From positions 141,909 through 205,908 of IMG/VR virus record IMGVR_UViG_3300046660_000219: 64,000 nucleotides of DNA; one strand, written 5' to 3'. The notes beneath the pieces were generated by a model that did no database searches, was not told the DNA's origin, and saw nothing but the letters and a program-made list of their open reading frames with translations. The stretch comes from a virus. Each line of letters starts with the position of its first letter. The first letter of the stretch is position 1. The position numbers and the translations under genes are program-made. Below are positions 7,858 through 14,531 of this stretch, in pieces.

Positions 7858-8444
7858 TAGGCTGGATCCTTCCACAGTTCGCGCACATCGGGAACTTCTA
7901 GGATACGTTCCAAGTAGCCGTGTCGGTCGTAGAACAACTGAATCAGGCGCTTACCTTTCCAATGAGGTTTGGCGAGGTCGTAGTGACCAGCGAACGGTCG
8001 CACCATGCTACTTGTACCGAGCACGTTACAAACGGAATCATCGGCATTGATCAGCATATCGACAACCATGCCGGCCGCGTTGTGGTTTTCACCGTAGTGT
8101 TTTGCCAACCAACTGGTCTTGGGATTATGCGTGATGATCCCGCCGGTGTAGCCTTCTACTTTGGGTGTGTCTTCAGTGTCGTTACGCTCGATGATCATGA
8201 GTTCATCGTCACGGTACCCTTTGATGTACATGCCGCCGTGAATAGGAGTCATGCAGTCATGGTGAGAGAGGTCGTCTAGAACGGTGCCCGGTGCAACCGT
8301 AAGAGCGTAACGCGGTTCGGGCTTATTATCATTTTTCCGCTCATGCGTCATGTCGTAATACCGCTGCATGACGTATAGGCGAACACCCGTCTCGACGATC
8401 TCGACCAACGCCCCGGTCGGAATGCGATGCTTGGCGATTTCCAT
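7857..8444 (-). CDS. Hypothetical protein, 195 aa
   Basis: Start at 8444 after AGAGGGACG. Begins MEIAKHRIPTGALVEIVETG, a beta-rich opening, then acidic and His/Asp-containing stretches (LSHHDCMTPIHGGMYIKG). It might be a small metal-dependent enzyme or a beta-barrel, but no family is recognised. Confidence 0.65.
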   Translation of the reverse strand: MEIAKHRIPTGALVEIVETGVRLYVMQRYYDMTHERKNDNKPEPRYALTVAPGTVLDDLSHHDCMTPIHGGMYIKGYRDDELMIIERNDTEDTPKVEGYTGGIITHNPKTSWLAKHYGENHNAAGMVVDMLINADDSVCNVLGTSSMVRPFAGHYDLAKPHWKGKRLIQLFYDRHGYLERILEVPDVRELWKDPA

Positions 8445-8473
8445 AATTTTCGTCCCTCTTGAAATAGTAGCGA

Positions 8474-8707
8474 TTACAGATCGCTGGTGGTGTGCGAAAA
8501 CCGCCAATACTGGCGGATACCCATGCAAACTAGGCAGAACATGCCATAGCCGGTAGTGTAACGGTGTCGATCGCACGGGCACATGGGCGGACCGTCTGGG
8601 ATCGCATAGACGCCTTCGCGTGGAACTACACCCTCACGCACTACGACCTGTCCAGCCGCATTGCGAGTTAGACCAACGACGATTTCTTGTTGAACCATTT
8701 CGGGCAT
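8474..8707 (-). CDS. Small zinc-binding protein, 77 aa
   Basis: CPCDRH (43-48) and CLVC (58-61) form a four-ligand zinc site; the N-terminal part is beta-rich (EIVVGLTRNAAGQVVVREG). GGAGGGACAAC precedes the ATG. Role unknown. Confidence 0.65.
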   Translation of the reverse strand: MPEMVQQEIVVGLTRNAAGQVVVREGVVPREGVYAIPDGPPMCPCDRHRYTTGYGMFCLVCMGIRQYWRFSHTTSDL

Positions 8708-8729
8708 GTTGTCCCTCCAGAACGTAAGA

Positions 8730-8763
8730 AACCCGGAGCGCCAATCAAGGCAGGCTCCGGGTT
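8730..8763 (-). terminator. Intrinsic terminator after the spike-like gene
   Basis: AACCCGGAGC / GCTCCGGGTT 10 bp perfect stem followed by TTTCTT on the minus strand. Confidence 0.8.
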
Positions 8764-8787
8764 AGGAAACAATATTGTACGCAGATA

Positions 8788-9039
8788 CTACACGAGAACG
8801 TCGGACGCACCGTCCACGATCGTGTCGTTGCGGGTGTCCTTGCCGCCTTTATAGGCGACAGGGTGGCTACCACCGTTAAGGATCGTCTTACCTGTAGTGC
8901 GAACCTCTCCACCAGTTACCGTTATCTTGTCGCCGTTTGTAGTGATGCTAGCGCCGCCGGCCGACGTGAACATGAAATCACCAGCGTCAGTAATCTTGAT
9001 CGTCGCACCAGCGTACGACAGCAGCATCTTGTCAGCCAT
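8788..9039 (-). CDS. Possible baseplate/tail-spike tip-like beta protein, 83 aa
   Basis: Start MADKMLLSYAG at 9039. The body is a series of short strands (KITDAGDFMFTSAGGASIT, KITVTGGEVRTTGKTILNGG) ending GSHPVAYKGGKD, which resembles the C-terminal strands of phage spike and PAAR-like proteins that end in a GsxPVAxxGD turn. This is a resemblance by eye, not a firm family call. It is a single-gene unit with its own promoter (9209-9237), a 170 nt leader and a terminator, suggesting controlled or strong expression. Confidence 0.4.
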   Translation of the reverse strand: MADKMLLSYAGATIKITDAGDFMFTSAGGASITTNGDKITVTGGEVRTTGKTILNGGSHPVAYKGGKDTRNDTIVDGASDVLV

Positions 9040-9061
9040 AACTGTAAGCCCTTGAGTAGAT

Positions 9062-9091
9062 GAGGGGCGGGTTTCGCAGCACCCGCCCCTC
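9062..9091 (-). promoter_or_regulatory. GC-rich leader hairpin
   Basis: GAGGGGCGGGT (9062-9072) pairs perfectly with ACCCGCCCCTC (9081-9091). It lies in the leader between promoter 9209-9237 and the ATG at 9039, after a 17-codon mini-ORF. It lacks a T-run, so it may regulate rather than terminate. Confidence 0.5.
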
Positions 9092-9118
9092 TGACTGGAA
9101 AATGGTAGATTTGAAGTC

Positions 9119-9172
9119 TCACAGGTTAATCCACCAAACACGCTTTCGGATACCCGCCACCCCTGAAGTCAT
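9119..9172 (-). CDS. Possible 17-aa leader peptide
   Basis: ATG-initiated mini-ORF MTSGVAGIRKRVWWINL in the leader of the spike-like gene, ending about 28 nt before the GC-rich hairpin. The ribosome-binding site is weak (GGGAACC). Promoter, mini-ORF, hairpin, gene is an attenuator-like order, but translation is unproven. Confidence 0.3.
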   Translation of the reverse strand: MTSGVAGIRKRVWWINL

Positions 9173-9208
9173 GTAGCCGGTTCCCGTTGTCGTGTTTCCA
9201 GACGCGCC

Positions 9209-9237
9209 AGTGTATCACAAGTGCGCTCTAGGTGCAA
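9209..9237 (-). promoter_or_regulatory. Sigma70-like promoter
   Basis: Minus strand TTGCAC (9232-9237), 17 nt, TACACT (9209-9214). Upstream of the spike-like gene; no palindrome of the TCGG-type. Confidence 0.6.
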
Positions 9238-9254
9238 ACCCATGCGTAGGCGCT

Positions 9255-9755
9255 TTAGTGCGCCGTAGCCCGTATGGATACCTGATATTCACCACGTAGC
9301 AGGCGCGGCATGGGTACCGTGCCTTTGTAGCGCTTCACGTGGTGTGACAGCTCGCCAGTGCTAGTCAGCGGGTGGCGCGTACTGTGCACCTCCAGCTTGC
9401 CCAGCAACTTCATCGCAGCTTCGGCGGCGCTCTTGTGATCGTTGCGTGCGATCTTTGTCTCGACCGAGTCCATACCATTTTCTAGAATGGTGTCCCGCGC
9501 GATTTCATGTTCATCCGTCAAGGCTAGCGCGCACGTGAAGCCGAGACAGAACCCGACCCAAAGCTCATGTATTTCTTTGTTGCGATAGCCATCCGTCTTT
9601 CGCTCGAAATTGATTGGCGTGCGCCGCCCCAGGTGCTCAAACCGCATCGTCAAATTATGTTCGAAAAGGGTATACAGCGCATCACGATCTTCGGTCATGA
9701 GCCGTTCGACCGTGTGCTCTTGGATGTCCGGGGTGAGTTGAGCGAGGTTCAGCAT
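9255..9755 (-). CDS. Hypothetical helical protein, 166 aa
   Basis: Mostly helical (TVERLMTEDRDALYTLFEHNL, then a hydrophobic LWVGFCLGFTCALAL around 66-80), beta-rich basic end. The hydrophobic stretch is long enough for one membrane helix but contains charges nearby. No family recognised. Confidence 0.65.
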   Translation of the reverse strand: MLNLAQLTPDIQEHTVERLMTEDRDALYTLFEHNLTMRFEHLGRRTPINFERKTDGYRNKEIHELWVGFCLGFTCALALTDEHEIARDTILENGMDSVETKIARNDHKSAAEAAMKLLGKLEVHSTRHPLTSTGELSHHVKRYKGTVPMPRLLRGEYQVSIRATAH

Positions 9756-9791
9756 GGCTGTTACTCTTTTCGCGACAGGAAGATGAAACCA

Positions 9792-10193
9792 CTAGTTAGG
9801 GGTATGTTCTAGGTCTCGACCGTAGACGACGTGGAGGATTTCATCGGCCGTGTTCAGGTACACGGCGCGATAGAATGGTAGTTTAGCGTTTGATTCGTTA
9901 ATCGCTACTTCGAGACGCGATGAACGCTCCCCGTGCAGCTCTGTACTGATACGCAAAGCTAACGTATCCGCCGTGTACTTGTTGGGGTCCAACTCGTCAG
10001 TAGCAAGACGAAATCCAACGATCTGTCCGTGCAGCTTTTCTAGAAACTGGACCGCACCGTCTTTCGGGTATCTGCTGTTATCAGTGTCGTCTAGAAAAAT
10101 GACCTCGATAGCGGAAAGCAGCCCCTCTAGAATGGTAGAAACATCGCGCGGATAAACGATGCACGAAGATGGGATCATGGTGAGTTGGTGCAT
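9792..10193 (-). CDS. Hypothetical protein, 133 aa
   Basis: Begins MHQLTMIPSSCIVYPRD. Alternating helix/strand with VIFLDDTDNSRYP and ILHVVYGRDLEHTPN. GAGGGAC lies upstream of the ATG. No family recognised. Confidence 0.65.
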   Translation of the reverse strand: MHQLTMIPSSCIVYPRDVSTILEGLLSAIEVIFLDDTDNSRYPKDGAVQFLEKLHGQIVGFRLATDELDPNKYTADTLALRISTELHGERSSRLEVAINESNAKLPFYRAVYLNTADEILHVVYGRDLEHTPN

Positions 10194-10206
10194 AAAATGG
10201 TGTCCC

Positions 10207-10602
10207 TCAGATCACCGGTAGCATTTGTGGTGGCTGACGCGGTGAATGATTAAAGTGTACGGCCCAATAGGCGATCTGGCGATACGGTTGACGCACACCA
10301 CAGGCCCGCATAGCTATCTTGAACTCAAGATCAGCGCGCGATTTCTCCCACGCCAGTTGCGTAAGGAGCCAATCGTGCAACACGGACGGGGCCAACAAAT
10401 GATCCATGGGCATGAGAAACTGTAAAAGCCTAGGAACGCTAGGGCCGTCTGTCAGAAATCCAGCAGGGATGACGACCGGGTGATTTGAACCCAGGAAGCC
10501 GATTTCGTAAACGATAGGCTGCTGAACGTGCAGCATAGGGAAACCACGGATAGACAGCAGATCAGTACGTTGCGTAATCACCGCCGTGGTAAAGCTGCTC
10601 AC
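10207..10602 (-). CDS. DUF1353 family phage protein
   Basis: 131 aa, normal length for DUF1353. Diagnostic stretches: IPAGFLTDGPSVPRLL (47-62), LLAPSVLHDWLLTQ, then a KSRADLEFKIAMRACGV helix with the conserved His-Asp pair in LHDWL. DUF1353 proteins are common in tailed phages; their biochemical role is unknown. Confidence 0.85.
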   Translation of the reverse strand: MSSFTTAVITQRTDLLSIRGFPMLHVQQPIVYEIGFLGSNHPVVIPAGFLTDGPSVPRLLQFLMPMDHLLAPSVLHDWLLTQLAWEKSRADLEFKIAMRACGVRQPYRQIAYWAVHFNHSPRQPPQMLPVI

Positions 10603-10666
10603 GGGCTTATCCTTGCTTGGTGCGCTATCAGTTACCTATAAATTAGCTACGCGCACCCAGACACGG

Positions 10667-10696
10667 AAAAGGGCGAACCCGCGAGAGTCCGCCCTT
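10667..10696 (-). terminator. Intrinsic terminator
   Basis: AAGGGCG (10669-10675) pairs with CGCCCTT (10690-10696); minus strand ends in TTTTCC. It closes the gene at 10723-11223. The 10603-10666 stretch holds no gene; TATAGG at its left could be a weak -10. Confidence 0.7.
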
Positions 10697-10722
10697 ACCA
10701 AACAACGCTAGACGTCCGGACA

Positions 10723-11223
10723 CTAGACCGGAGCTTGTTGCTCCGTCCGACCACGATCACGTGCGCGATCCATACGGTTTTGCGACGTCGTCGGCGTAGG
10801 TGGCGCGGAATCGATGAAAGCCGTCATGACGTGCTTGCGCAGCATGTCGAGAGCCAGACTCATACCGCCCGTCTCCGCTTCATGCATTTCGACAGCATCG
10901 GCGGCGATCCTCCACAGGTCTGCGCGGTTCCTATTACGCAGATCCCACATGGCGTCGCTAACGGCGTCGTTACTCTTTCGTAGGACATGGAAGACCACAG
11001 CGCCGTATAGGAGCGCGAGCGTCACGATCATTATGATACCGTTAATCAGAAGGTCGGCCATAGTACTCGGCGACGGCGGCTTGACGACAACCAAGGTGAT
11101 CGTAGCCGTCTGCCACAGCAGCATGGCCACGACGACGAAGATATAGATCAGGCTGGAGCGATGCGCCAGACCGATAGCGGCCCAGCGGAAACGATCCCAC
11201 GTAGTGCTTTCGATAGGTTCCAT
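10723..11223 (-). CDS. Two-helix membrane protein, 166 aa
   Basis: Transmembrane helices at about 25-48 (LIYIFVVVAMLLWQTATITLVVV) and 59-81 (LLINGIIMIVTLALLYGAVVF), then a soluble charged C-terminal domain of 85 residues ending in a proline/Gln-rich tail. AAGGAAATAGTATA precedes the ATG. No family recognised. Confidence 0.75.
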   Translation of the reverse strand: MEPIESTTWDRFRWAAIGLAHRSSLIYIFVVVAMLLWQTATITLVVVKPPSPSTMADLLINGIIMIVTLALLYGAVVFHVLRKSNDAVSDAMWDLRNRNRADLWRIAADAVEMHEAETGGMSLALDMLRKHVMTAFIDSAPPTPTTSQNRMDRARDRGRTEQQAPV

Positions 11224-11258
11224 TATACTATTTCCTTGTTGAGACGTTGAGAAGTTGA

Positions 11259-11753
11259 CTACTCCAACCAGACGACCGCCATGGTCTCTAGCTGGTCGTA
11301 ACGGGTGTACGGTTCAAGCAACGTCGGATCGAGCACTTGCCCGCGTTCGACGTAGACAAAATGGCTCCCGCTCTGACTGCGTTTACGCAGGCTAGGAACG
11401 AGGTGAATGGCGTTGCGGTGGGTGACACGATCGCGCGTCATCGCGCCCATGTATTGCGGCGCTAGCTTTTCTGGGTGGTGGTAGCGCGGATTATGACCAA
11501 GACGACGCAACAACGTGATCAGTTCTAGAAAGGTAAGCCCATCTTCGTAATACTGAAACGCCATCCCGGCGGCGTACACGTCGTCGTAATCATCACCGGT
11601 TAGCATCGTCACGCAGCACGCCCAGCAATCAGCCGCCTCGGCTTGAAACTGTAGCGGTGGCAAGTTCAGGTAGCGATCGAAGCTATCGCCCATGACGGCG
11701 TGGATCGCAGTTACCGGTTCAGGCCACTTGAAATTAGACAGCATGGCGTTCAT
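11259..11753 (-). CDS. Papain-fold (C39-like) cysteine-protease-like protein
   Basis: 164 aa. FQAEAADCWACCVTMLTG (36-53) resembles the nucleophile helix of C39-like peptidases (Gln then Cys), followed by a G-x-TFLELITLLRRLGH helix typical of that fold, GSHFVYVERG (His) and VLDP (Asp). All three catalytic positions of a papain-like triad can be placed. Whether it cleaves a host or phage protein is unknown; it has no signal peptide, so it acts in the cytoplasm. Confidence 0.6.
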   Translation of the reverse strand: MNAMLSNFKWPEPVTAIHAVMGDSFDRYLNLPPLQFQAEAADCWACCVTMLTGDDYDDVYAAGMAFQYYEDGLTFLELITLLRRLGHNPRYHHPEKLAPQYMGAMTRDRVTHRNAIHLVPSLRKRSQSGSHFVYVERGQVLDPTLLEPYTRYDQLETMAVVWLE

Positions 11754-11761
11754 GTACCGAC

Positions 11762-11959
11762 CTACAGTTTTGGTTGTTGTCCGAAAGGGTCACGCCAAAT
11801 GTACGGGTCACTACTGTCTAGCCGGATGGCGGCGATAACAGCAACGGCGGTGTCCACGCACTCGTCACAAATCAGCGCATTGACGGGCGCAGCCAGCAAG
11901 GTCTTAACCTCGTAGTCCGCCTTGCCACAGAAAGAACAGTAGTTTACTTGCCTGTTCAT
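11762..11959 (-). CDS. Stand-alone ClpX-type zinc-binding domain
   Basis: 65 aa. CSFCGKADYEVKTLL (8-22) and ICDECVDTAVAVI (30-42) match the N-terminal zinc domain of ClpX almost residue for residue (CSFCGK...EV..L...ICDECVD), with the two CxxC pairs 20 residues apart. There is no AAA module: the gene ends soon after. In ClpX this domain dimerises and receives adaptors (SspB, UmuD) and some substrates, so a free copy could compete for or bridge to host ClpXP. The start overlaps the stop of the next gene. Confidence 0.75.
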   Translation of the reverse strand: MNRQVNYCSFCGKADYEVKTLLAAPVNALICDECVDTAVAVIAAIRLDSSDPYIWRDPFGQQPKL

Positions 11960-12201
11960 GGTTTACCTTTTCTACGACGACGCATCTTGCGGATAGCAGC
12001 GTGTTCCAGGCGTTGGGCCGCTTTGAGCTTATCGTTATCGACGAGCTTCTGTATAAGCGCGCGTTTTAGCGGGCTAATCTCGATGTACAAACGCCTGTCG
12101 GTATCTACGTCACGCACCTCTAGGAGGGGAACTTTTCGCACGGGAATACCCGCTGCGCAGAACGGACAATCGCAGCCTACCGTAACGCTATGCATCACCA
12201 T
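11956..12201 (-). CDS. Small Cys/basic protein, 81 aa
   Basis: CDCPFC near the N-terminus (10-15) can hold a metal with other ligands; the C-terminus is a basic helix ending RKMRRRRKGKP. Probably nucleic-acid binding. Overlaps the ClpX-like zinc gene by 4 nt, so the two are co-translated. Confidence 0.6.
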   Translation of the reverse strand: MVMHSVTVGCDCPFCAAGIPVRKVPLLEVRDVDTDRRLYIEISPLKRALIQKLVDNDKLKAAQRLEHAAIRKMRRRRKGKP

Positions 12202-12211
12202 GCTGATACCT

Positions 12212-12529
12212 TTATGCTTCGATAGTCAGCGTCAAAGAGATCCGATCAGCATCGACGCCGATGATTTGCGCAAGCTTCTCGCGCGTCTCATCGCAAATGG
12301 TTTGCATCGTCTTCGGCTCGATCGCCGCGACAAGCTCGACGGCGCGCTCCGTAGGTGTCTTAGTGTTCGGGACGTCAGTGTCGTTCTCAATAGACATTGA
12401 AGCTACCTTTCTTTGCTTATCTTGCGCGATGACGTTGGGGCACTCGCTATAATCATAACCACCGTCACAGCGCAAAAAACATTCGACAAAGCCACATGAA
12501 TTCGGCTCGTGTATAAATGGAAGTTGCAT
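12212..12529 (-). CDS. Hypothetical protein, 105 aa (or 61 aa)
   Basis: Two starts are possible: 12529, coupled to the previous stop (TAAATG) and giving a Cys-containing N-terminus, or 12397 (MSIENDTDVPNTKTP) with a clear AAAGGTA ribosome-binding site. The common part is a helical domain (AVELVAAIEPKTMQTICDE) ending in strand ISLTLTIEA. No family recognised. Confidence 0.55.
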   Translation of the reverse strand: MQLPFIHEPNSCGFVECFLRCDGGYDYSECPNVIAQDKQRKVASMSIENDTDVPNTKTPTERAVELVAAIEPKTMQTICDETREKLAQIIGVDADRISLTLTIEA

Positions 12530-12814
12530 TTAGAGCAAGCGCAGTCCGTACACTCCATCTTCTTGATGGAAACAGGGACCGTGTACCCACGCATCTACGA
12601 GCGTGCCGTCGTACATGTACAGAGCAACAAAACGATAAGGTGAATTCAAACGTTGTTCCGTAGCTAGTGCCACAGTGGCTGTAAAAATCTTGCGGGCTTC
12701 GCTTATAGTCGGATATGAGCTTTCGCCGCTACCATGAGCCATAATCGTTACAACGCGATGCTCGACAGCACCCTCTTCGGGACGTTTAGCCGGTTGGCCG
12801 GGATTGTCACACAT
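12530..12814 (-). CDS. Hypothetical protein, 94 aa
   Basis: Starts 20 nt downstream of the big terminator of the ubiquitin-like operon, with AAAAGGTA upstream of the ATG. Beta-strand-rich middle (RFVALYMYDGTLVDAWV). No family recognised; no promoter is seen, so it may depend on readthrough. Confidence 0.6.
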   Translation of the reverse strand: MCDNPGQPAKRPEEGAVEHRVVTIMAHGSGESSYPTISEARKIFTATVALATEQRLNSPYRFVALYMYDGTLVDAWVHGPCFHQEDGVYGLRLL

Positions 12815-12834
12815 GACATGTACCTTTTCTACAG

Positions 12835-12860
12835 AAAAGGGCGGGCTGTTAGGCCCGCCC
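12835..12860 (-). terminator. Strong intrinsic terminator closing the Ub-like operon
   Basis: GGGCGGGC (12839-12846) and GCCCGCCC (12853-12860) pair perfectly; the minus strand continues TTTTCT. It lies 36 nt beyond the stop of the ubiquitin-like gene. Confidence 0.9.
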
Positions 12861-12873
12861 TCCGAGTTCCTGC

Positions 12874-12897
12874 AACAGGGTGCTTGCGCGCCCTGTT
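12874..12897 (-). terminator. Second hairpin at the Ub-like gene stop
   Basis: AACAGGG (12874-12880) pairs with CCCTGTT (12891-12897); the stem includes the stop codon region of the ubiquitin-like gene. With the following hairpin it makes a double 3' end. Confidence 0.55.
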
Positions 12898-13426
12898 AGC
12901 CGCCGCGCGCTTGCGTAACGGTAGTGATGGTCTTGTTCTCGTTGATCACAGCCGTCTGCGTCAGCTTGGTGTTGTTGCTGTCACGCAGCATCAGGCCGGT
13001 CGGCGCGCCGGCCTTCTTGAGGTGATCGCCGAGCGTCTTGCCAGTGGACAGCGTGGACGATCCAGCGAACGAACCCGAGAAGGTCACGGTCACGTCTTCC
13101 GTGGTAGCGACAGCCGGAACAGCGGCCGGAGCTTCTTCCGTACCGTTTTCCGGCGGTTGGGCTTCACCTTCCGCGACAGCTTCCGTTTCCGCCGTCTGTT
13201 CCGTGACGGGTTCCTCGGCGGCGACCGTTGCGGTTTCAGCGGCCGGAGCTTCTTCCGTGGTGGCTTCTTCCGACGCGGCGGCCACTTCTTCGGCGACCGG
13301 CTCTTCGGCGACGGGTGCGGCCGATTCTTGAGCCGACGTTTCGGCGCTCGTTTCGTTGGTGGCGGCGTTGGTCTCAGCGGTGTTTTCCGCCGCGCCGTTT
13401 TCCGGCGTTTCGTTTTGATCGGTCAT
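12896..13426 (-). CDS. Ubiquitin-like beta-grasp protein with C-terminal Gly-Gly
   Basis: 176 aa. Residues 1-110 are an unstructured Ala/Glu/Thr-rich acidic arm. Residues 111-174 read as a beta-grasp fold: strand VTVTFSGS, strand STLSTG, helix KTLGDHLKKAG, strand TGLMLRDS, and final strand KTITTVTQAR. The protein stops right after GG (175-176; codons GGC GGC TAA), the mature tail of ubiquitin, ThiS and MoaD, so no protease is needed to expose it. The layout matches the PRTRC-C/Prok_Ub kind of bacterial ubiquitin-like proteins. Encoded 55 nt downstream of the E1-like gene, last in the operon. Inferred role: the modifier that the E1-like enzyme activates. It could instead be a sulfur carrier, but no sulfur-pathway genes are near. 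Confidence 0.75.
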   Translation of the reverse strand: MTDQNETPENGAAENTAETNAATNETSAETSAQESAAPVAEEPVAEEVAAASEEATTEEAPAAETATVAAEEPVTEQTAETEAVAEGEAQPPENGTEEAPAAVPAVATTEDVTVTFSGSFAGSSTLSTGKTLGDHLKKAGAPTGLMLRDSNNTKLTQTAVINENKTITTVTQARGG

Positions 13427-13481
13427 GTGTAGTCCCTAGCTAGGTTGTTGTGTTGGTACGCTTACTATTAACGCAGCCGTC

Positions 13482-14201
13482 CTAAGCTGCGCGCAACACT
13501 GACGAAGGATATCGCTTCTTCAGTATCGTCCAGGCGGAGAGGTCAGCAATGACCTCGTTCGCTTGAAGCTTGTTGTTCAGGGCGTCCATGGCCAGACAAA
13601 TAGTAGTCTGGCTGGCGATCTGCGCCGTAGCCCCGATCGAAATGGTATTACCGCACGTGCCGATGTCGGCGGACGCTTCGGCGTCGTCGTACAGCATTTC
13701 ATAGTACGCGGCTTGTTCGCTCAAGTCAAACGGCCGGTAGGCGAAGCTCATAGCCGTGCGCCCGCTGGTCCTGGCGTCGTAGCCGACGCGGGTGTCGAAC
13801 ACCCATTCGACCTTGGGGTTAAGCTGACAGCCCTCTTGCGCGATCTGCTTACGGACCGTCATCGTGTCCACGCACATGAACACGAGATTGGCATAGACGC
13901 GCCCACCAAGATACCGTTTCTTGTGGCCAGCGATCTCGGTACCTGTGGCCTCATAAACGCGCTGGCGTAACGCATTCACCTTCAAGCGCTCAATATCATC
14001 AGGGCCATAAGGGTACTGGTTAGACAGGTTATGCGGTTCGACCACGTCGTCATCCCACACCGTGATGTTCTCCAGGCCCAGCTTAGCGAGACCCAGGACG
14101 ATGCTCGACCCAACAGCGCCCGCACCGATCACGAGGATCGACTTGTCGCTGAACTTGTGCGGATCGAATGCACTCAGGTGGCGTATCGTTTCAAGAGCCA
14201 T
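13482..14201 (-). CDS. E1/ThiF-like ubiquitin-activating enzyme (PRTRC ThiF-like)
   Basis: 239 aa, a minimal single-domain E1. Nucleotide-binding loop VIGAGAVGSS (24-33), acidic WDDDVVEPHNLSNQ (49-62, with the Asp and Asn/Gln pattern of adenylating E1s), Lys74 in ERLKVNAL, and FMCVDTMTVRK (108-117, CxD motif). Cys183 in DIGTCGN is the best candidate for the thioester cysteine; Cys202 is the alternative. The zinc CxxC pairs of MoeB/ThiF are absent, as in plasmid PRTRC ThiF proteins. Predicted reaction: ATP-dependent adenylation of the Gly-Gly tail of the neighbouring beta-grasp protein and transfer to a thiol. The ATG overlaps the stop of the HTH gene (TAATG). Confidence 0.85.
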   Translation of the reverse strand: MALETIRHLSAFDPHKFSDKSILVIGAGAVGSSIVLGLAKLGLENITVWDDDVVEPHNLSNQYPYGPDDIERLKVNALRQRVYEATGTEIAGHKKRYLGGRVYANLVFMCVDTMTVRKQIAQEGCQLNPKVEWVFDTRVGYDARTSGRTAMSFAYRPFDLSEQAAYYEMLYDDAEASADIGTCGNTISIGATAQIASQTTICLAMDALNNKLQANEVIADLSAWTILKKRYPSSVLRAA

Positions 14202-14494
14202 TAGCGGCGGCCTTTCTTTGCGGGGTTACCATTCTTGCGCGGTTCCTCTTTTGCGACGAACCGGCGAGCAAGATTGGCGATGTGGGGATGCGCCAGGGAA
14301 TTATCTTCGAACTCCACGGCTAAGTCAAGCGACGCTAAATGCAGCAATTGCTGGACCTTAATCGGCAAGTCTTCGATCCGACTCAACTCGATAGGATGAT
14401 ACGAGCGATCGGAAATGCCAAGTTTGTCCGCCATGGCTCGCTGGGTTAAACCCAGCTCACCACGCAGTTCGAAAAGTGTATTGAAGCGATACAT
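14201..14494 (-). CDS. XRE-type helix-turn-helix protein within the Ub-like operon
   Basis: 97 aa. LFELRGELGLTQRAMADKLG (7-26) followed by ISDRSYHPIELSRIE is a classic Cro/XRE HTH; the C-terminal tail is Lys/Arg-rich. Lies between the E2-like and E1-like genes and is translationally coupled to the E1 gene. Probable autoregulator of this operon; the palindrome GGCAAATTTGCC over the operon promoter is a natural candidate target, but that link is inferred. Confidence 0.75.
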   Translation of the reverse strand: MYRFNTLFELRGELGLTQRAMADKLGISDRSYHPIELSRIEDLPIKVQQLLHLASLDLAVEFEDNSLAHPHIANLARRFVAKEEPRKNGNPAKKGRR

Positions 14495-14531
14495 CGGAAA
14501 TCTCCTTCGACGATGAAGCTACTGTTACTAA

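Noticed and set aside
12734-13432. Long plus-strand ORF (232 aa) opposite the ubiquitin-like gene
   Set aside because: Its Arg/Gly/Phe-rich low-complexity product mirrors the Ala/Glu-rich codons of the minus gene and it has no ribosome-binding site. Other plus-strand ORFs (for example at 57086, 58805 and 59650) are mirrors of the same type.
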